64,000 nt of DNA from Marinigracilibium pacificum (GCF_012926615.1 NZ_JABBNU010000008.1:62001-126000), one strand, 5' to 3'. Positions 1 to 8,647 are shown, counted from the first letter of the stretch. Numbers and translations: made by a program. Notes: a model not told the origin generated them from the sequence alone.

Positions 1-1343
1 TATTCACCTGTATAATTAAAAGGAGTAATTACAGAAAGCTCCTTCTTGATATCCTCAGATACATTTAATCCCTTGATAAAATCACTAATTGCAGAAGCAG
101 TGATCTTTTCATTTTTCCTTGTCAATTCTTTTAACGCTTCATAAGGCTTAGGGTACCCCTCTCTTCTAAGAATTGTCTGAATTGCCTCTGCTACAACTGC
201 CCAGTTTTCTTCCAGATCATTATCTATTGCAGCTCTGTTCAACTCTAATTTACCCATCCCTTTAGATAATGACGCCAGGGATATTAGAATATGACCAAAA
301 GGCACTCCTACATTTCTAAGTACTGTACTATCTGTTAGATCTCGCTGTAATCTGGAAATTGGTAGTTTTCCTGATAGAAATATAAATAATGAATTCGCAA
401 TACCAAGATTACCTTCAGCGTTCTCAAAATCTATAGGGTTTACTTTATGAGGCATGGCTGAAGACCCAACTTCACCTTTCTTGATTTTCTGCTTGAAATA
501 ATTCATCGCCACATATTGCCACACATCTTTGCTGAAATCGAGCAATATGGTATTCACTCTTTTCCATGCATCAAAATAGGCAGCCATATGATCATAATGC
601 TCAATCTGTGTTGTCGGAAAGCTTCTCTTCAACCCCAGATATTCAGAGACAAATGAATTTCCAAATTTATGCCAGTCCCTGTCAGGGTAAGCAATATAAT
701 GTGCATTAAAATTACCCGTTGCACCGCCAAACTTCGCTGCAAAAGGTATTACTTTCAAATATTCTAATTGCTCCTTTAATCGATTAACGAAAACCTCCAG
801 TTCCTTTCCTAATCGAGTGGGAGAAGCAGGCTGTCCATGAGTTTTAGCCAGCATTGGCACATCTTTCCATTGAGCAGAAAGGTCGGCCATGATTTTAACA
901 ACATTCTCCAAAGCAGGAAATAAAACATTATCATGAGCTTCTTTCATTGAAAGAGGTATCGCAGTATTGTTCACATCCTGTGAAGTCAATCCAAAATGAA
1001 CAAACTCCTTAACATCAGATAAGCCAAGCTGATCAAACTTTTCTTTGATCAGATATTCAACCGCTTTAACATCATGGTTTGTTGTCTTTTCAATTTCCTT
1101 AATCGATTTTGCATCCTCCAATGTGAAATCCTTATAAATTGATCTTAAAGAATCAAATTTATCCGAAGTAACAGATTTTAACTGAGGCAAATTATTCTCG
1201 CATAACGCTATGAAATATTCAATTTCGATTCTCACCCTGTATTTTATCAGGCCAAACTCTGAAAAATACTCTGCCAATGAATCTGTTTTAGATCTATATC
1301 GGCCATCTACAGGTGAAATTGCGGTTAAATCTTCTAGTACCAT
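1..1343 (-). CDS. purB: Adenylosuccinate lyase, 3' end cut by window edge
   Basis: This enzyme cleaves SAICAR to AICAR and adenylosuccinate to AMP plus fumarate, two steps of purine synthesis in the cytoplasm. Translating the minus strand from ATG at 1343 gives MVLEDLTAISPVDGRY, a typical PurB start. The fumarase/aspartase-superfamily signature SSAMPHKVNPIDFEN follows in the E. coli-like form. The reading frame is open to the left edge, giving 447 residues ending in PFNYTGE with the next codon beginning TA. The family is about 448-456 residues long, so at most a few residues are missing. A promoter-like box lies 34 bases upstream. Identification is secure; only the exact end is unknown. Confidence 0.95.
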   Translation of the reverse strand, partial: MVLEDLTAISPVDGRYRSKTDSLAEYFSEFGLIKYRVRIEIEYFIALCENNLPQLKSVTSDKFDSLRSIYKDFTLEDAKSIKEIEKTTNHDVKAVEYLIKEKFDQLGLSDVKEFVHFGLTSQDVNNTAIPLSMKEAHDNVLFPALENVVKIMADLSAQWKDVPMLAKTHGQPASPTRLGKELEVFVNRLKEQLEYLKVIPFAAKFGGATGNFNAHYIAYPDRDWHKFGNSFVSEYLGLKRSFPTTQIEHYDHMAAYFDAWKRVNTILLDFSKDVWQYVAMNYFKQKIKKGEVGSSAMPHKVNPIDFENAEGNLGIANSLFIFLSGKLPISRLQRDLTDSTVLRNVGVPFGHILISLASLSKGMGKLELNRAAIDNDLEENWAVVAEAIQTILRREGYPKPYEALKELTRKNEKITASAISDFIKGLNVSEDIKKELSVITPFNYTGE

Positions 1344-1376
1344 GATGTGACTATATCCGTGTTATTAATAAAGAGC

Positions 1377-1384
1377 CAAAAATA
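1377..1384 (-). promoter_or_regulatory. Possible purB promoter (-7 box)
   Basis: On the minus strand this reads TATTTTTG, matching the Bacteroidota -7 consensus TAnnTTTG about 34 bases before the purB start. I see no clear TTTG box 19 bases further upstream, so support is weak. Confidence 0.35.
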
Positions 1385-1400
1385 ACTAATTCGTTTAAGT

Positions 1401-1712
1401 TTAGGCCAGCTCACCCTTAAATTCTTCCTTTTTTAAGAAAAGAAATCCTCTGGCATCACTTCCTTCATAAAAATCAACTACCATACCTATTAGATACATA
1501 ACAAATTTCTTTTCAACATAAACCGGAATCCCCTCCACGTCGAAAGTATCATCAGACTCTTTCTTTTTATCAAACCCTAAAGCAAAAGACAACCCTCCGC
1601 AACCTCCTCCTTTAGCGCCAACACGAAGGCCATACCCTTCTGGTATACCCTTTTTTGTCATTATATTTTTAACTTCTGATAAAGCCGCCTTACTAAATTC
1701 AACTGTTTTCAT
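1401..1712 (-). CDS. IscA/HesB-like protein lacking the C-terminal cysteine pair
   Basis: This is a small A-type iron-sulfur carrier homologue. The sequence shows the family core GLRVGAKGGGCGGLSFALGF with its first conserved cysteine (residue 38). IscA and SufA normally end in a CGCG-type motif carrying two more cysteines; here that position reads SDARGFLFLKKEEF, with no cysteine. Cluster binding through the usual three cysteines is therefore not possible. I place the start at 1712 (MKTVEF); an upstream in-frame ATG at 1739 would add nine residues that do not look like the family. The gene stands alone between purB and a divergent gene. The fold is clear; the function is inferred. Confidence 0.8.
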   Translation of the reverse strand: MKTVEFSKAALSEVKNIMTKKGIPEGYGLRVGAKGGGCGGLSFALGFDKKKESDDTFDVEGIPVYVEKKFVMYLIGMVVDFYEGSDARGFLFLKKEEFKGELA

Positions 1713-1825
1713 GTCTTTTTTCAACTGTAAATGAATCAAAATAGTAATAATTCATACACATAATAAGTGCTAAATAAATTTCTTTCTAATTTTAGGTTTA
1801 TTATTATATCGTAAGATTTCAATTT

Positions 1826-2371
1826 TTGTTAACAAATAATCATTTTATGGAAGGAATTATCGGAGATATATTGAAGATCACCATCCCTGCGGCTCTGGTA
1901 CTTACAGCTATGTACCTGGCAGTAAAATCATTTATATCTAAAGAACTTGAAAAAAGTTCAATAAAAATTAAAGCTAAAAATTCTGAAACTGTACTTCCTA
2001 TTCGATTGCAGGCATTTGAAAGAATGATCTTATTTCTTGAAAGAATTTCTCCTGACAATCTATTCCCGAGAATAAACAGGAATGACCTGACTGCTGATGA
2101 ATTGCGATATGTTGCAATAAATGAAATCAGTATTGAATATCAACATAATCTGGCTCAACAAATCTATATGAGCGAGGATTCATGGCAACAAATTAAAAAT
2201 GCTAAGGAGTTTATGATTAGTTCCATCAACGATGCTGCCGGACGCTGCGATAAAAATGCTCCCGGACTTGAATTAGCTAAAATAGTTCTTAGTGAAAGCA
2301 TGCAAGATGAATCAAACCCTTTGATTACTGCCATGTTAACTTTAAAAGCTGAAATCAGAAAAATCTTTTAA
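1826..2371 (+). CDS. Membrane-anchored protein of unknown function
   Basis: I do not recognise a characterised function. The 181-residue protein has one hydrophobic segment near the N-terminus (roughly residues 15-32), then a soluble, mostly helical region containing LPIRLQAFERMILFLERISP and later LAKIVLSE. The pattern resembles a family of uncharacterised Bacteroidota proteins, but I cannot name it securely. An internal ATG at 1847 (MEGIIGDILK) is an equally good start and would give 174 residues. It lies two bases before a lipoprotein gene on the same strand, and a receiver-like gene follows, so the three may be co-transcribed. It is divergent from the IscA-like gene. Confidence 0.7.
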   Translation: MLTNNHFMEGIIGDILKITIPAALVLTAMYLAVKSFISKELEKSSIKIKAKNSETVLPIRLQAFERMILFLERISPDNLFPRINRNDLTADELRYVAINEISIEYQHNLAQQIYMSEDSWQQIKNAKEFMISSINDAAGRCDKNAPGLELAKIVLSESMQDESNPLITAMLTLKAEIRKIF

Positions 2372-2373
2372 TC

Positions 2374-2973
2374 ATGAACAAAAATATTTTTAATATAGCT
2401 TTAGCATTTGCCTTCTTGACTTTAGTAGTTTCTTGTGGTAAAAAAGATTCGGGAGAAGTGGCAGAACAAATTAACTATGACTCTGTTTACTCTTTATACA
2501 ATACAGTGAAATTTAAATCTGATAGTAGCTGGGAACATATGATTTATGAAGACAATGGTAAACTTGAGCTTATGGAAGAGCTCATATCCATTATGGCCCA
2601 GTCAGGTTTAAGCAGTGAAGAGGCTGAAAAGCTAAAAAATGGATTGAATGACCTGAAAAGTTTGCAATATTCAAGAGCTGACCTTAAAGAATCTGAAAAA
2701 ATTGATATTTATGATTCAGCAACTGATTCTTATACAATGCAACTTTTTGAAGCTGCCGATAAAATTAAAGTTCAGGACATCAATGGCGAGGCAGAAATCA
2801 TTATGGATAGTATCGAATCAGCTAATAATAACAGGTTAATGCTTAGAATAGATCATGATGCTCACACTAAAGTGTACAATGAGATAATCATGAATTTTCC
2901 AGATTCAATATCTTCATTAGAAAATGGAGTGAAACCTGAAGAACGCGGGATCTTTACACTTCCTTTTGAATGA
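2374..2973 (+). CDS. Small lipoprotein of unknown function
   Basis: The 199-residue protein begins with a lipoprotein signal: basic MNKN, a hydrophobic stretch and the lipobox VVSC at about residues 18-21. This predicts a mature N-terminus anchored by a lipidated cysteine in the envelope. The rest is acidic and mostly helical, with no motif I recognise. It starts two bases after the preceding membrane protein and ends 32 bases before a receiver-like protein, so the three genes probably share a transcript. Function is unknown; the signal peptide is the only firm statement. Confidence 0.75.
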   Translation: MNKNIFNIALAFAFLTLVVSCGKKDSGEVAEQINYDSVYSLYNTVKFKSDSSWEHMIYEDNGKLELMEELISIMAQSGLSSEEAEKLKNGLNDLKSLQYSRADLKESEKIDIYDSATDSYTMQLFEAADKIKVQDINGEAEIIMDSIESANNNRLMLRIDHDAHTKVYNEIIMNFPDSISSLENGVKPEERGIFTLPFE

Positions 2974-3005
2974 TTTGAAATTAATTTCAACCACTTTGGA
3001 TAGAT

Positions 3006-3473
3006 ATGCTTGCAAATAAACATCAACCTCTGGTAGTAGGTGCTCATGAAGAGATGAAACTAGAGCTGTTAAAAATGCATCTCGAGGATAAAGGGTTCAG
3101 AAAAATCAGGACATTTACTGATAGCTCTGAACTACTGGATTTTCTTGATGAAACTCGTCCATGGGCAGTGGTGACTGACATTAATATTAAAGGTCTGAAT
3201 GGTATTGATCTTATTAGAAGAATAAAACAAAAATATAAGAACTTGCCTATTTATGTACTTTTTAATGAAGGTGTAAATGAAGTTATAATTGAAGAATCTA
3301 TCAAAGCGGGAGCCGAAGATGTAATTGTTACTAGTGACAACAATCCAGGAATTCAAATAGAGGAAAAGCTCCGGAAGTTTTATAACAAACAAAGAAGGAA
3401 AGTAAACCTTTTCTTTGGTTTTGTCTTATTAAGCATAATACTTGGAATAATATTATACGGATTATTTAAATAA
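3006..3473 (+). CDS. Tail-anchored, degenerate receiver-domain protein
   Basis: Residues 8-128 look like a CheY-type receiver fold. VVTDINIKGLNGIDLIRRI carries an aspartate at residue 58, in the position of the phospho-acceptor, and IKAGAEDVIV matches the end of the fold. Other landmarks are altered: the acidic pair after the first strand is replaced by GAHEE, the conserved Thr/Ser position reads FNE, and the usual Lys-Pro is absent. Residues 134-153 form a hydrophobic helix followed only by LFK, so the protein is predicted to be a tail-anchored membrane protein. It ends a three-gene run with a lipoprotein and a membrane protein. A signalling or scaffold role is inferred. Confidence 0.75.
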   Translation: MLANKHQPLVVGAHEEMKLELLKMHLEDKGFRKIRTFTDSSELLDFLDETRPWAVVTDINIKGLNGIDLIRRIKQKYKNLPIYVLFNEGVNEVIIEESIKAGAEDVIVTSDNNPGIQIEEKLRKFYNKQRRKVNLFFGFVLLSIILGIILYGLFK

Positions 3474-3474
3474 A

Positions 3475-3500
3475 GAAGGCCTTGAATATTCAAGGCCTTC
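3475..3500. terminator. Bidirectional terminator between convergent genes
   Basis: A perfect 26-base palindrome centred on GAATATTC, with GGCC in each arm, lies two bases after the receiver-like gene and 19 bases from the stop of the convergent pepF gene. It can form a strong hairpin on either strand. The flanking T-tracts are short, so termination strength is inferred. Confidence 0.75.
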
Positions 3501-3519
3501 CTTATTATAGCTTTATTTC

Positions 3520-5247
3520 TTAAACTATTTTATTTAGCTCATCGTTTACGAAGCTCATTAATTCTTTTATATAATCAGAAGAAAAGTCAAAGGATATTCC
3601 AGCCGCTTCATAAATCTCAGGAATAGTTTTAGTATATCCCAACTTCAAAGCATTTTTATAGCCTTCCAATCCTGCTTTATTATCTTCTTTAAAGCGTTTC
3701 CAAACAGCCACTGCTCCCAATTGAGCCATTCCATATTCGATATAATAGAATGGAACCTCATAAAGATGTAGTTGACGCTGCCATAAATTTTCACGATAAT
3801 GTTCAAGCCCTGACCAGTCTGTTAAACTATCCGCAAACTGGCTAAATATCTTCACCCACTCAGCATCTCGCTCCTCTACAGTATGATTTGGATTTTCGTA
3901 AATCCAATGCTGAAATTTATCAATAGTAGCCACCCAAGGTAAAGTTTGGATAATTTGCTCCAGATGTTCTTTTTTAGCTCGTTTCAACTCCTCCTCATCA
4001 GAAAAGAAAATATCCCAATGATCCATTGTTATTAGCTCCATTGACATACTTGCTAGCTCAGCAACCTCTGAAGGTGTATGTTTAAAATCCGTAAGCTCAA
4101 GATCATTTGCCAAAAATGAATGCACAGCATGGCCTCCTTCATGTAGCAGAGTAACCATATCTCTCAACTTTGTAGTAGCATTCATGAAAATAAATGGCAC
4201 TCCGGTTTCTGACAATGGATAGTTATATCCTCCTGGAGCCTTACCCTTTCTACTTTCAAGATCAAGGTGACCCATCTCTCTCATTTTTATCAGGCAATCT
4301 CCCAGGTAAGTATCTAATCTGTTAAATACCTGTATGGTTTTTTCCAAAAGCTCTTCTCCACCTTCAAATGGCTTCAATGGTTTTTTACCTTCAGGATCAA
4401 CACTTTTATCCCATGGCCTTAAACTATCTACACCTAGAGACTGCTTTCTTCTCTCAGCCATATCATTAAGTAGAGGAACAACTTCTTGAGCAACTGACTC
4501 ATGAAACGCATAACAATCTTCCACAGTATAATCAAACCTACCCATGGCAGAAAACATATAATCACGATAATTATCAAATCCTGAATTCTGCCCCATCTGA
4601 TTGCGAAGACTTACCAAATCAGAAAATATAGAATCAAGTTTGGCTTTATCTTCTAACCTGCGGTCTGCAATTTTACGGTATACATCTTCTCTTAACTCTC
4701 TGTCAGGGCTAAGTAAAAAATCACCCGCTTGTTGAAGAGTAAGTTCCTTTCCATCAAGCTCAATTGTCATTGCGCCAGTTACAGTACCATACTCTTGTGA
4801 CTTTGTTTGAGCTTCTGTTTGAAGAGGTATATTTTCTTCTCTGAAAATTTTAATACTTTCACGCATAGCTCTGGTAAGGATGTGATAAGCCTTTTCTTTT
4901 TCAACTCCTTCCAGAAATTCGTTTTCTATTGCCTTTTTATTCAATTTATCAGAATATGGAGCAATATGGGGCTGGATATTTTGCACAAAATTCCGGTAAT
5001 CATCAACAAATTTCTCATTTGCAGTATCAGTAGTCATCCGGATATATCTCCAACCTAAATCTTCTGAAACAACTGCCTCTAACTCACTCCTGTCTTTAAA
5101 CCACTTCCTTAGCTCCTCCTCTGTACTTAGCTTTCTATCTAGAAGATTATCAAAAAACGGTTTAATATCTTCCCAGGAATTTACTTTAAGCAGTTGAGGT
5201 AAAAACTCTCTTTTTGGTGTATCTGGGGTATCAGTTGTATTTATCAT
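3520..5247 (-). CDS. pepF: M3 family oligoendopeptidase F
   Basis: This is a cytoplasmic zinc endopeptidase that cuts short peptides. The 575-residue protein carries the metal site HEGGH at residues 369-373 (within LLHEGGHAVHSF) and a downstream glutamate region PSEVAELAS near residue 397, as in M3 peptidases. Length fits PepF (about 560-600). There is no signal peptide. It begins four bases after the end of a PaaE-like reductase gene, so the two are probably co-transcribed, though no functional link is evident. It ends at the palindromic terminator. Identification is secure; physiological substrates are unknown. Confidence 0.93.
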   Translation of the reverse strand: MINTTDTPDTPKREFLPQLLKVNSWEDIKPFFDNLLDRKLSTEEELRKWFKDRSELEAVVSEDLGWRYIRMTTDTANEKFVDDYRNFVQNIQPHIAPYSDKLNKKAIENEFLEGVEKEKAYHILTRAMRESIKIFREENIPLQTEAQTKSQEYGTVTGAMTIELDGKELTLQQAGDFLLSPDRELREDVYRKIADRRLEDKAKLDSIFSDLVSLRNQMGQNSGFDNYRDYMFSAMGRFDYTVEDCYAFHESVAQEVVPLLNDMAERRKQSLGVDSLRPWDKSVDPEGKKPLKPFEGGEELLEKTIQVFNRLDTYLGDCLIKMREMGHLDLESRKGKAPGGYNYPLSETGVPFIFMNATTKLRDMVTLLHEGGHAVHSFLANDLELTDFKHTPSEVAELASMSMELITMDHWDIFFSDEEELKRAKKEHLEQIIQTLPWVATIDKFQHWIYENPNHTVEERDAEWVKIFSQFADSLTDWSGLEHYRENLWQRQLHLYEVPFYYIEYGMAQLGAVAVWKRFKEDNKAGLEGYKNALKLGYTKTIPEIYEAAGISFDFSSDYIKELMSFVNDELNKIV

Positions 5248-5251
5248 AATA

Positions 5252-6325
5252 TTATTCGAAATCCAATTTTACATCATCACTTTGAGGATGCCCAACACAA
5301 GTTAGCACATACCCTTCATCTATCTCTTCTTGTGTCAAAGCATCACTTTCTTCCATTGATACTTCTCCACTTAAGCATTTAGCCCTACAAGCCGTACACA
5401 TCCCGCTTTGACAACTAAATGGCATATCTAAATCCTTTATTAAACCCGCTTCAAGTATACTTTGCCCTGGCTTAACTGTCAATTCATACTCTTCACCTTC
5501 AAGGATTACTTTAATTTCTCTTTCAACACTTGTAGTAGAAGACTCATTTTTCTTTTCAGCAGGAGTAAAACTCTCTTTCCGTATTTTTTCTGAAGGAATT
5601 CCCTTTTTAATCAATGCTTCTTCTACCACCTTCATATATGGTGCAGGGCCACACATATAATACATCGATGGTTCGTCGCCAGTCAAACTGTTTAAAATTC
5701 CGGTAAGCATTTCAGGGTTTGGCAATCCCTCAAAACCATCATAATCCGCATGACCTCTTTCAAGAATATGTATCACCTTCAATCTACCTGAAAACTCTGC
5801 CTCTAGTTTATCCCAAACAGACTTAAATATTATCGAATCCTGATCTCGATTTGCATATACAAGGGTTACCGAAGAGCCAGGTTCATCCTCAAGAACCTGA
5901 CGTGCAATTCCTCTTAAAGGAGTAATTCCACTACCTGCACCAAATAAAGCAATATGTCGTTGTGCCTCTGGGTCAGTATCGAGCACAAAATTACCCATAG
6001 GTAACATTACTGTCATTGTATCGCCGACATGCAAAGCTTCATTAAGGTAATTTGACATCTTCCCTCCTGCTACCCGCTTAACTGTTACTGCTGGGTATTC
6101 ATCTACTTTTTTATATGTACAAAGAGAATATGACCTTCTAACCTCCTCTCCATCGATATCTGAGATTAGCGTTAAAAACTGCCCTGGCCTATAGATGAGA
6201 TCAGGATTATCAAACACGATTGTTATCGCATCTGCTGTTTCTTTGATTATATCTTTAACAACAAATTCGGCATATTCCGAACCTGAATATTTCTTTTTCT
6301 TCTTTTTAAATAATCCAAATACCAT
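5252..6325 (-). CDS. Ferredoxin-NADP reductase-like protein with C-terminal 2Fe-2S domain (PaaE-like)
   Basis: This is a 357-residue electron-transfer flavoprotein. The N-terminal FAD domain has RSYS at residues 64-67. The NAD(P)-binding domain has GAGSGITPLRG and YMCGPAPYM. The C-terminal plant-type ferredoxin domain has cysteines at about 305, 310, 313 and 343, the CX4CX2CX29C pattern. This arrangement matches PaaE, the reductase of phenylacetyl-CoA epoxidase, and related oxygenase reductases. No paaABCD genes are nearby, so the partner is unknown and the specific PaaE role is not established. It is the first gene of a two-gene unit with pepF. Confidence 0.88.
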   Translation of the reverse strand: MVFGLFKKKKKKYSGSEYAEFVVKDIIKETADAITIVFDNPDLIYRPGQFLTLISDIDGEEVRRSYSLCTYKKVDEYPAVTVKRVAGGKMSNYLNEALHVGDTMTVMLPMGNFVLDTDPEAQRHIALFGAGSGITPLRGIARQVLEDEPGSSVTLVYANRDQDSIIFKSVWDKLEAEFSGRLKVIHILERGHADYDGFEGLPNPEMLTGILNSLTGDEPSMYYMCGPAPYMKVVEEALIKKGIPSEKIRKESFTPAEKKNESSTTSVEREIKVILEGEEYELTVKPGQSILEAGLIKDLDMPFSCQSGMCTACRAKCLSGEVSMEESDALTQEEIDEGYVLTCVGHPQSDDVKLDFE

Positions 6326-6348
6326 ATTGGGTTAGTTTAATACGGTTG

Positions 6349-6356
6349 CAAAAATA
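6349..6356 (-). promoter_or_regulatory. Possible promoter of the PaaE-like/pepF unit
   Basis: The minus strand reads TATTTTTG, matching TAnnTTTG, 24 bases before the start at 6325. No good -33 box is visible, so confidence is modest. Confidence 0.4.
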
Positions 6357-6376
6357 TCAAAAATCGTCCTCTTAAA

Positions 6377-7249
6377 TTAGTAAGTGACTGGAGAATCAGA
6401 AGGGATAACGATTATCAAATCAGCTTTATTTAAATTCTCCTTTTCAAGCTGATTAATTTCTTCCTGCATTATCACTTCAATAGTGAAAACGGATAAGCCA
6501 GGATTTTTGTTTGTTAAAAACCCAATGATACCCTCATGTTGTGTAGAATGGAACGACCCATTTAAATGAAATACCTTTTTAGCACCATTTTCAAATTCTT
6601 TTGCAATAGAGGTTGCCATGGTATAGTCTTTCAGCGCCTGAGCCTCTACAAAATAATCCATGTTCATTGTATGACCATGCCCACCCATTTGCTTGATTTG
6701 ATTATATGTATCATAATCTGGTAAATCAAACTTCTTCTCAGGTACCAAATCGCTTGGTAATTGCATCAATAGCAGTGAATCAAGACCGACCTTCGATACA
6801 ATAGAAGCATATCTACGTGGCACATTGCTTGCCAGTAAGGAGACAGAATTACTTAAACTATAATCAACTAAAGGAGCATAATCCGTACTGTAATTTGGCC
6901 ATAGGTGAGTAACCGATTCAAGTTTTTTATTTGTAATGATTCCTAATTCGAGCTCATTCAAAAACATTTGCTGATCTGTTTCAAACATCTCAAATCCGGC
7001 AACCAGCCCCTCAGTAGGTAATGATTTTAAAATTCGAAGTGACAACCAATGTGATACCGCTTGATTATGTAGCTCACCAAAAAAAATCACATCAGCATTT
7101 TTTATTTCATTCAGCTTATCAGGAATCTGAACAGAGTTGCCTTCCGAATCAAATGCTTGATAAAGAGAGAAGGATGAATTTTGCGATTGAACTGGAAAAC
7201 TAAAAAAAAATAGAATTACTGGTAAATAAAAAAAATTAAGTGATCTCAT
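6377..7249 (-). CDS. ChaN-family exported protein
   Basis: The 290-residue protein belongs to the ChaN/Tiki-like family (DUF399), which includes the haem-binding ChaN lipoprotein. The visible family features are VIFFGELHNQAVSHW near the start of the domain, FEMFETDQQ, and a C-terminal HLNGSFHS. Residues 1-22 form a signal peptide ending at about VQSQ. There is no lipobox, unlike ChaN of Gram-negative pathogens, so it is probably secreted to the periplasm rather than lipid-anchored. Its start overlaps the end of folB by 14 bases, implying co-transcription with folB and the DivIVA-like gene. The ligand is unknown here. Confidence 0.83.
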   Translation of the reverse strand: MRSLNFFYLPVILFFFSFPVQSQNSSFSLYQAFDSEGNSVQIPDKLNEIKNADVIFFGELHNQAVSHWLSLRILKSLPTEGLVAGFEMFETDQQMFLNELELGIITNKKLESVTHLWPNYSTDYAPLVDYSLSNSVSLLASNVPRRYASIVSKVGLDSLLLMQLPSDLVPEKKFDLPDYDTYNQIKQMGGHGHTMNMDYFVEAQALKDYTMATSIAKEFENGAKKVFHLNGSFHSTQHEGIIGFLTNKNPGLSVFTIEVIMQEEINQLEKENLNKADLIIVIPSDSPVTY

Positions 7250-7607
7250 TACGTTCTCTTTTCATTGTTACTTTAGCCCTTTGGCATACACCACCAATAG
7301 GGGGGTTAAATTTCGAAATACTGACTTCTACTGATTTTGATTTAGAAAACCGAGTAAAAACACTATCAATTACTCGTTTGCAGATATGTTCCAGAAGTTT
7401 CGAGGGAATATTAATTTCATCGCGGATAATTTTATAGAGATCCTCGTAATCTAATGTTTCAGCTAATTTATCATGCTCGGCAGCATCACTAAAATTAACT
7501 TCTACAGTTATATCCACAGCATACTTGTTACCTATACGTCTTTCCTCATCGTAATACCCGTGATAAGCGAAAAATTCAATCCCTTCTAAAGTAATTAAGC
7601 CCATCAT
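7236..7607 (-). CDS. folB: Dihydroneopterin aldolase
   Basis: FolB converts dihydroneopterin to 6-hydroxymethyl-dihydropterin and glycolaldehyde in folate synthesis. The 123-residue protein has the expected order: FFAYHGYYDEER with the pterin-binding region, TLDYEDLYKII, LLEHICKRV, and the C-terminal SKFNPPIGG containing the conserved lysine. Its length is normal. Two adjacent ATG codons (7607 and 7604) are both possible starts. The first overlaps the stop codon of the DivIVA-like gene by one base (TAATG), and the 3' end overlaps the ChaN-like gene, so all three are translationally coupled. Other folate genes are not nearby. Confidence 0.93.
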   Translation of the reverse strand: MMGLITLEGIEFFAYHGYYDEERRIGNKYAVDITVEVNFSDAAEHDKLAETLDYEDLYKIIRDEINIPSKLLEHICKRVIDSVFTRFSKSKSVEVSISKFNPPIGGVCQRAKVTMKRERNEIT

Positions 7608-8599
7608 TAATCAAGGTTATCGAAAAAAGATCCGTCTTCAGCATTATCAGAATCGGTAGATACTCTACTTTTCTTTTCCATTTCTGCCCTAGCTTTCTTC
7701 TCTTCCTGCTCTTTATGAATACGTGCAGCTTCAGCCTTTTTTGCTTCTTGTTCTTTTATTAACCTTGCAGCTTCAGCCTTTTTCCTCTCTTCTGCTTCTT
7801 TTAATTTTAATAATTCTTCTTCCTTTTTTTTCGTCTCTTCAGCTTCCAGTTGTTGTCTTTCAGCTTCCTCTCTTAGTCGCTCTCCTTCTTCTTCTATGGC
7901 CTTCCTTTCTTCCTCAAGCTTTTTGGCAACTTCCTTATCTTCTTCTTCAGATGCATTAGGGTCAAACTTACTATACTTTGTCCCCCCTTCTGAAGATAGC
8001 ACCTCCCTGATGATCTCATTAGCCGGACGCAAAGACCTTACTTCCTCTTTAGCATCTCTGATTGCTTTATCTATATCTTTCTCGGTACCTTGTTCTATTC
8101 TGGAAACCTTCTCAGCAATCTCATTCGATATTGATTTAATTTCCGATAACAGATCATTTTTGTACCCTTTAAGAATGCTATAATTCTTCTCTAACTTTCT
8201 TAACTCTTCAAGCATATCATCAAGGATATACTTAGCCTTATTTTCAGCATCAACGAGGTATTCTTTTGCCTTGCCTTTAGCCTCATTTATTATTGATTCA
8301 GCCTTCCATTGTGACTCACGTACATTTAACTCAGCTTGTTTGTTAGCTTGTTCAATAACATTGGCACCGGTATCTTCAGCTGTTTTTAAAGTCTTGAATA
8401 GTGATTCTTCTACTTCGCGAAGTTTTTCAACTTCCTTTTCTGAAGTTTTCAACTTTATTCTCAATTCGCGGTTCTCTTCGTTCAACTTCTCCCATTCCTG
8501 AGATAGTGAAAGCAAGAACGCCTGTACTTCTTCTTTGTCGTATCCTCTAAGCTTTTTCTCAAAAGTCTTCTGGCGTATTTCTAATGGTGTAACTTTCAT
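7607..8599 (-). CDS. DivIVA-domain coiled-coil protein
   Basis: The N-terminal 60 residues match the DivIVA/GpsB domain: MKVTPLEIRQKTFEKKLRGY followed by DKEEVQAFL, then a long coiled coil from about residue 35 to 200. The last third is a charged Lys/Glu/Ala helix with near-tandem copies of a unit like KKAEAARLIKEQEA at about residues 277-310. DivIVA proteins bind curved membrane and organise division or polar growth in Gram-positive bacteria; the role in Bacteroidota is less clear. It heads an overlapping three-gene unit with folB and the ChaN-like gene. The domain call is firm, the role is inferred. Confidence 0.85.
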   Translation of the reverse strand: MKVTPLEIRQKTFEKKLRGYDKEEVQAFLLSLSQEWEKLNEENRELRIKLKTSEKEVEKLREVEESLFKTLKTAEDTGANVIEQANKQAELNVRESQWKAESIINEAKGKAKEYLVDAENKAKYILDDMLEELRKLEKNYSILKGYKNDLLSEIKSISNEIAEKVSRIEQGTEKDIDKAIRDAKEEVRSLRPANEIIREVLSSEGGTKYSKFDPNASEEEDKEVAKKLEEERKAIEEEGERLREEAERQQLEAEETKKKEEELLKLKEAEERKKAEAARLIKEQEAKKAEAARIHKEQEEKKARAEMEKKSRVSTDSDNAEDGSFFDNLD

Positions 8600-8647
8600 C
8601 CGCGATCTATTAAAAATTATAAAAAATCAAATAATCAATATTAACTA

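Noticed and set aside
7723-7959. Plus-strand leucine-rich frame
   Set aside because: It is the complement of the repeated charged helix of the DivIVA-like gene.
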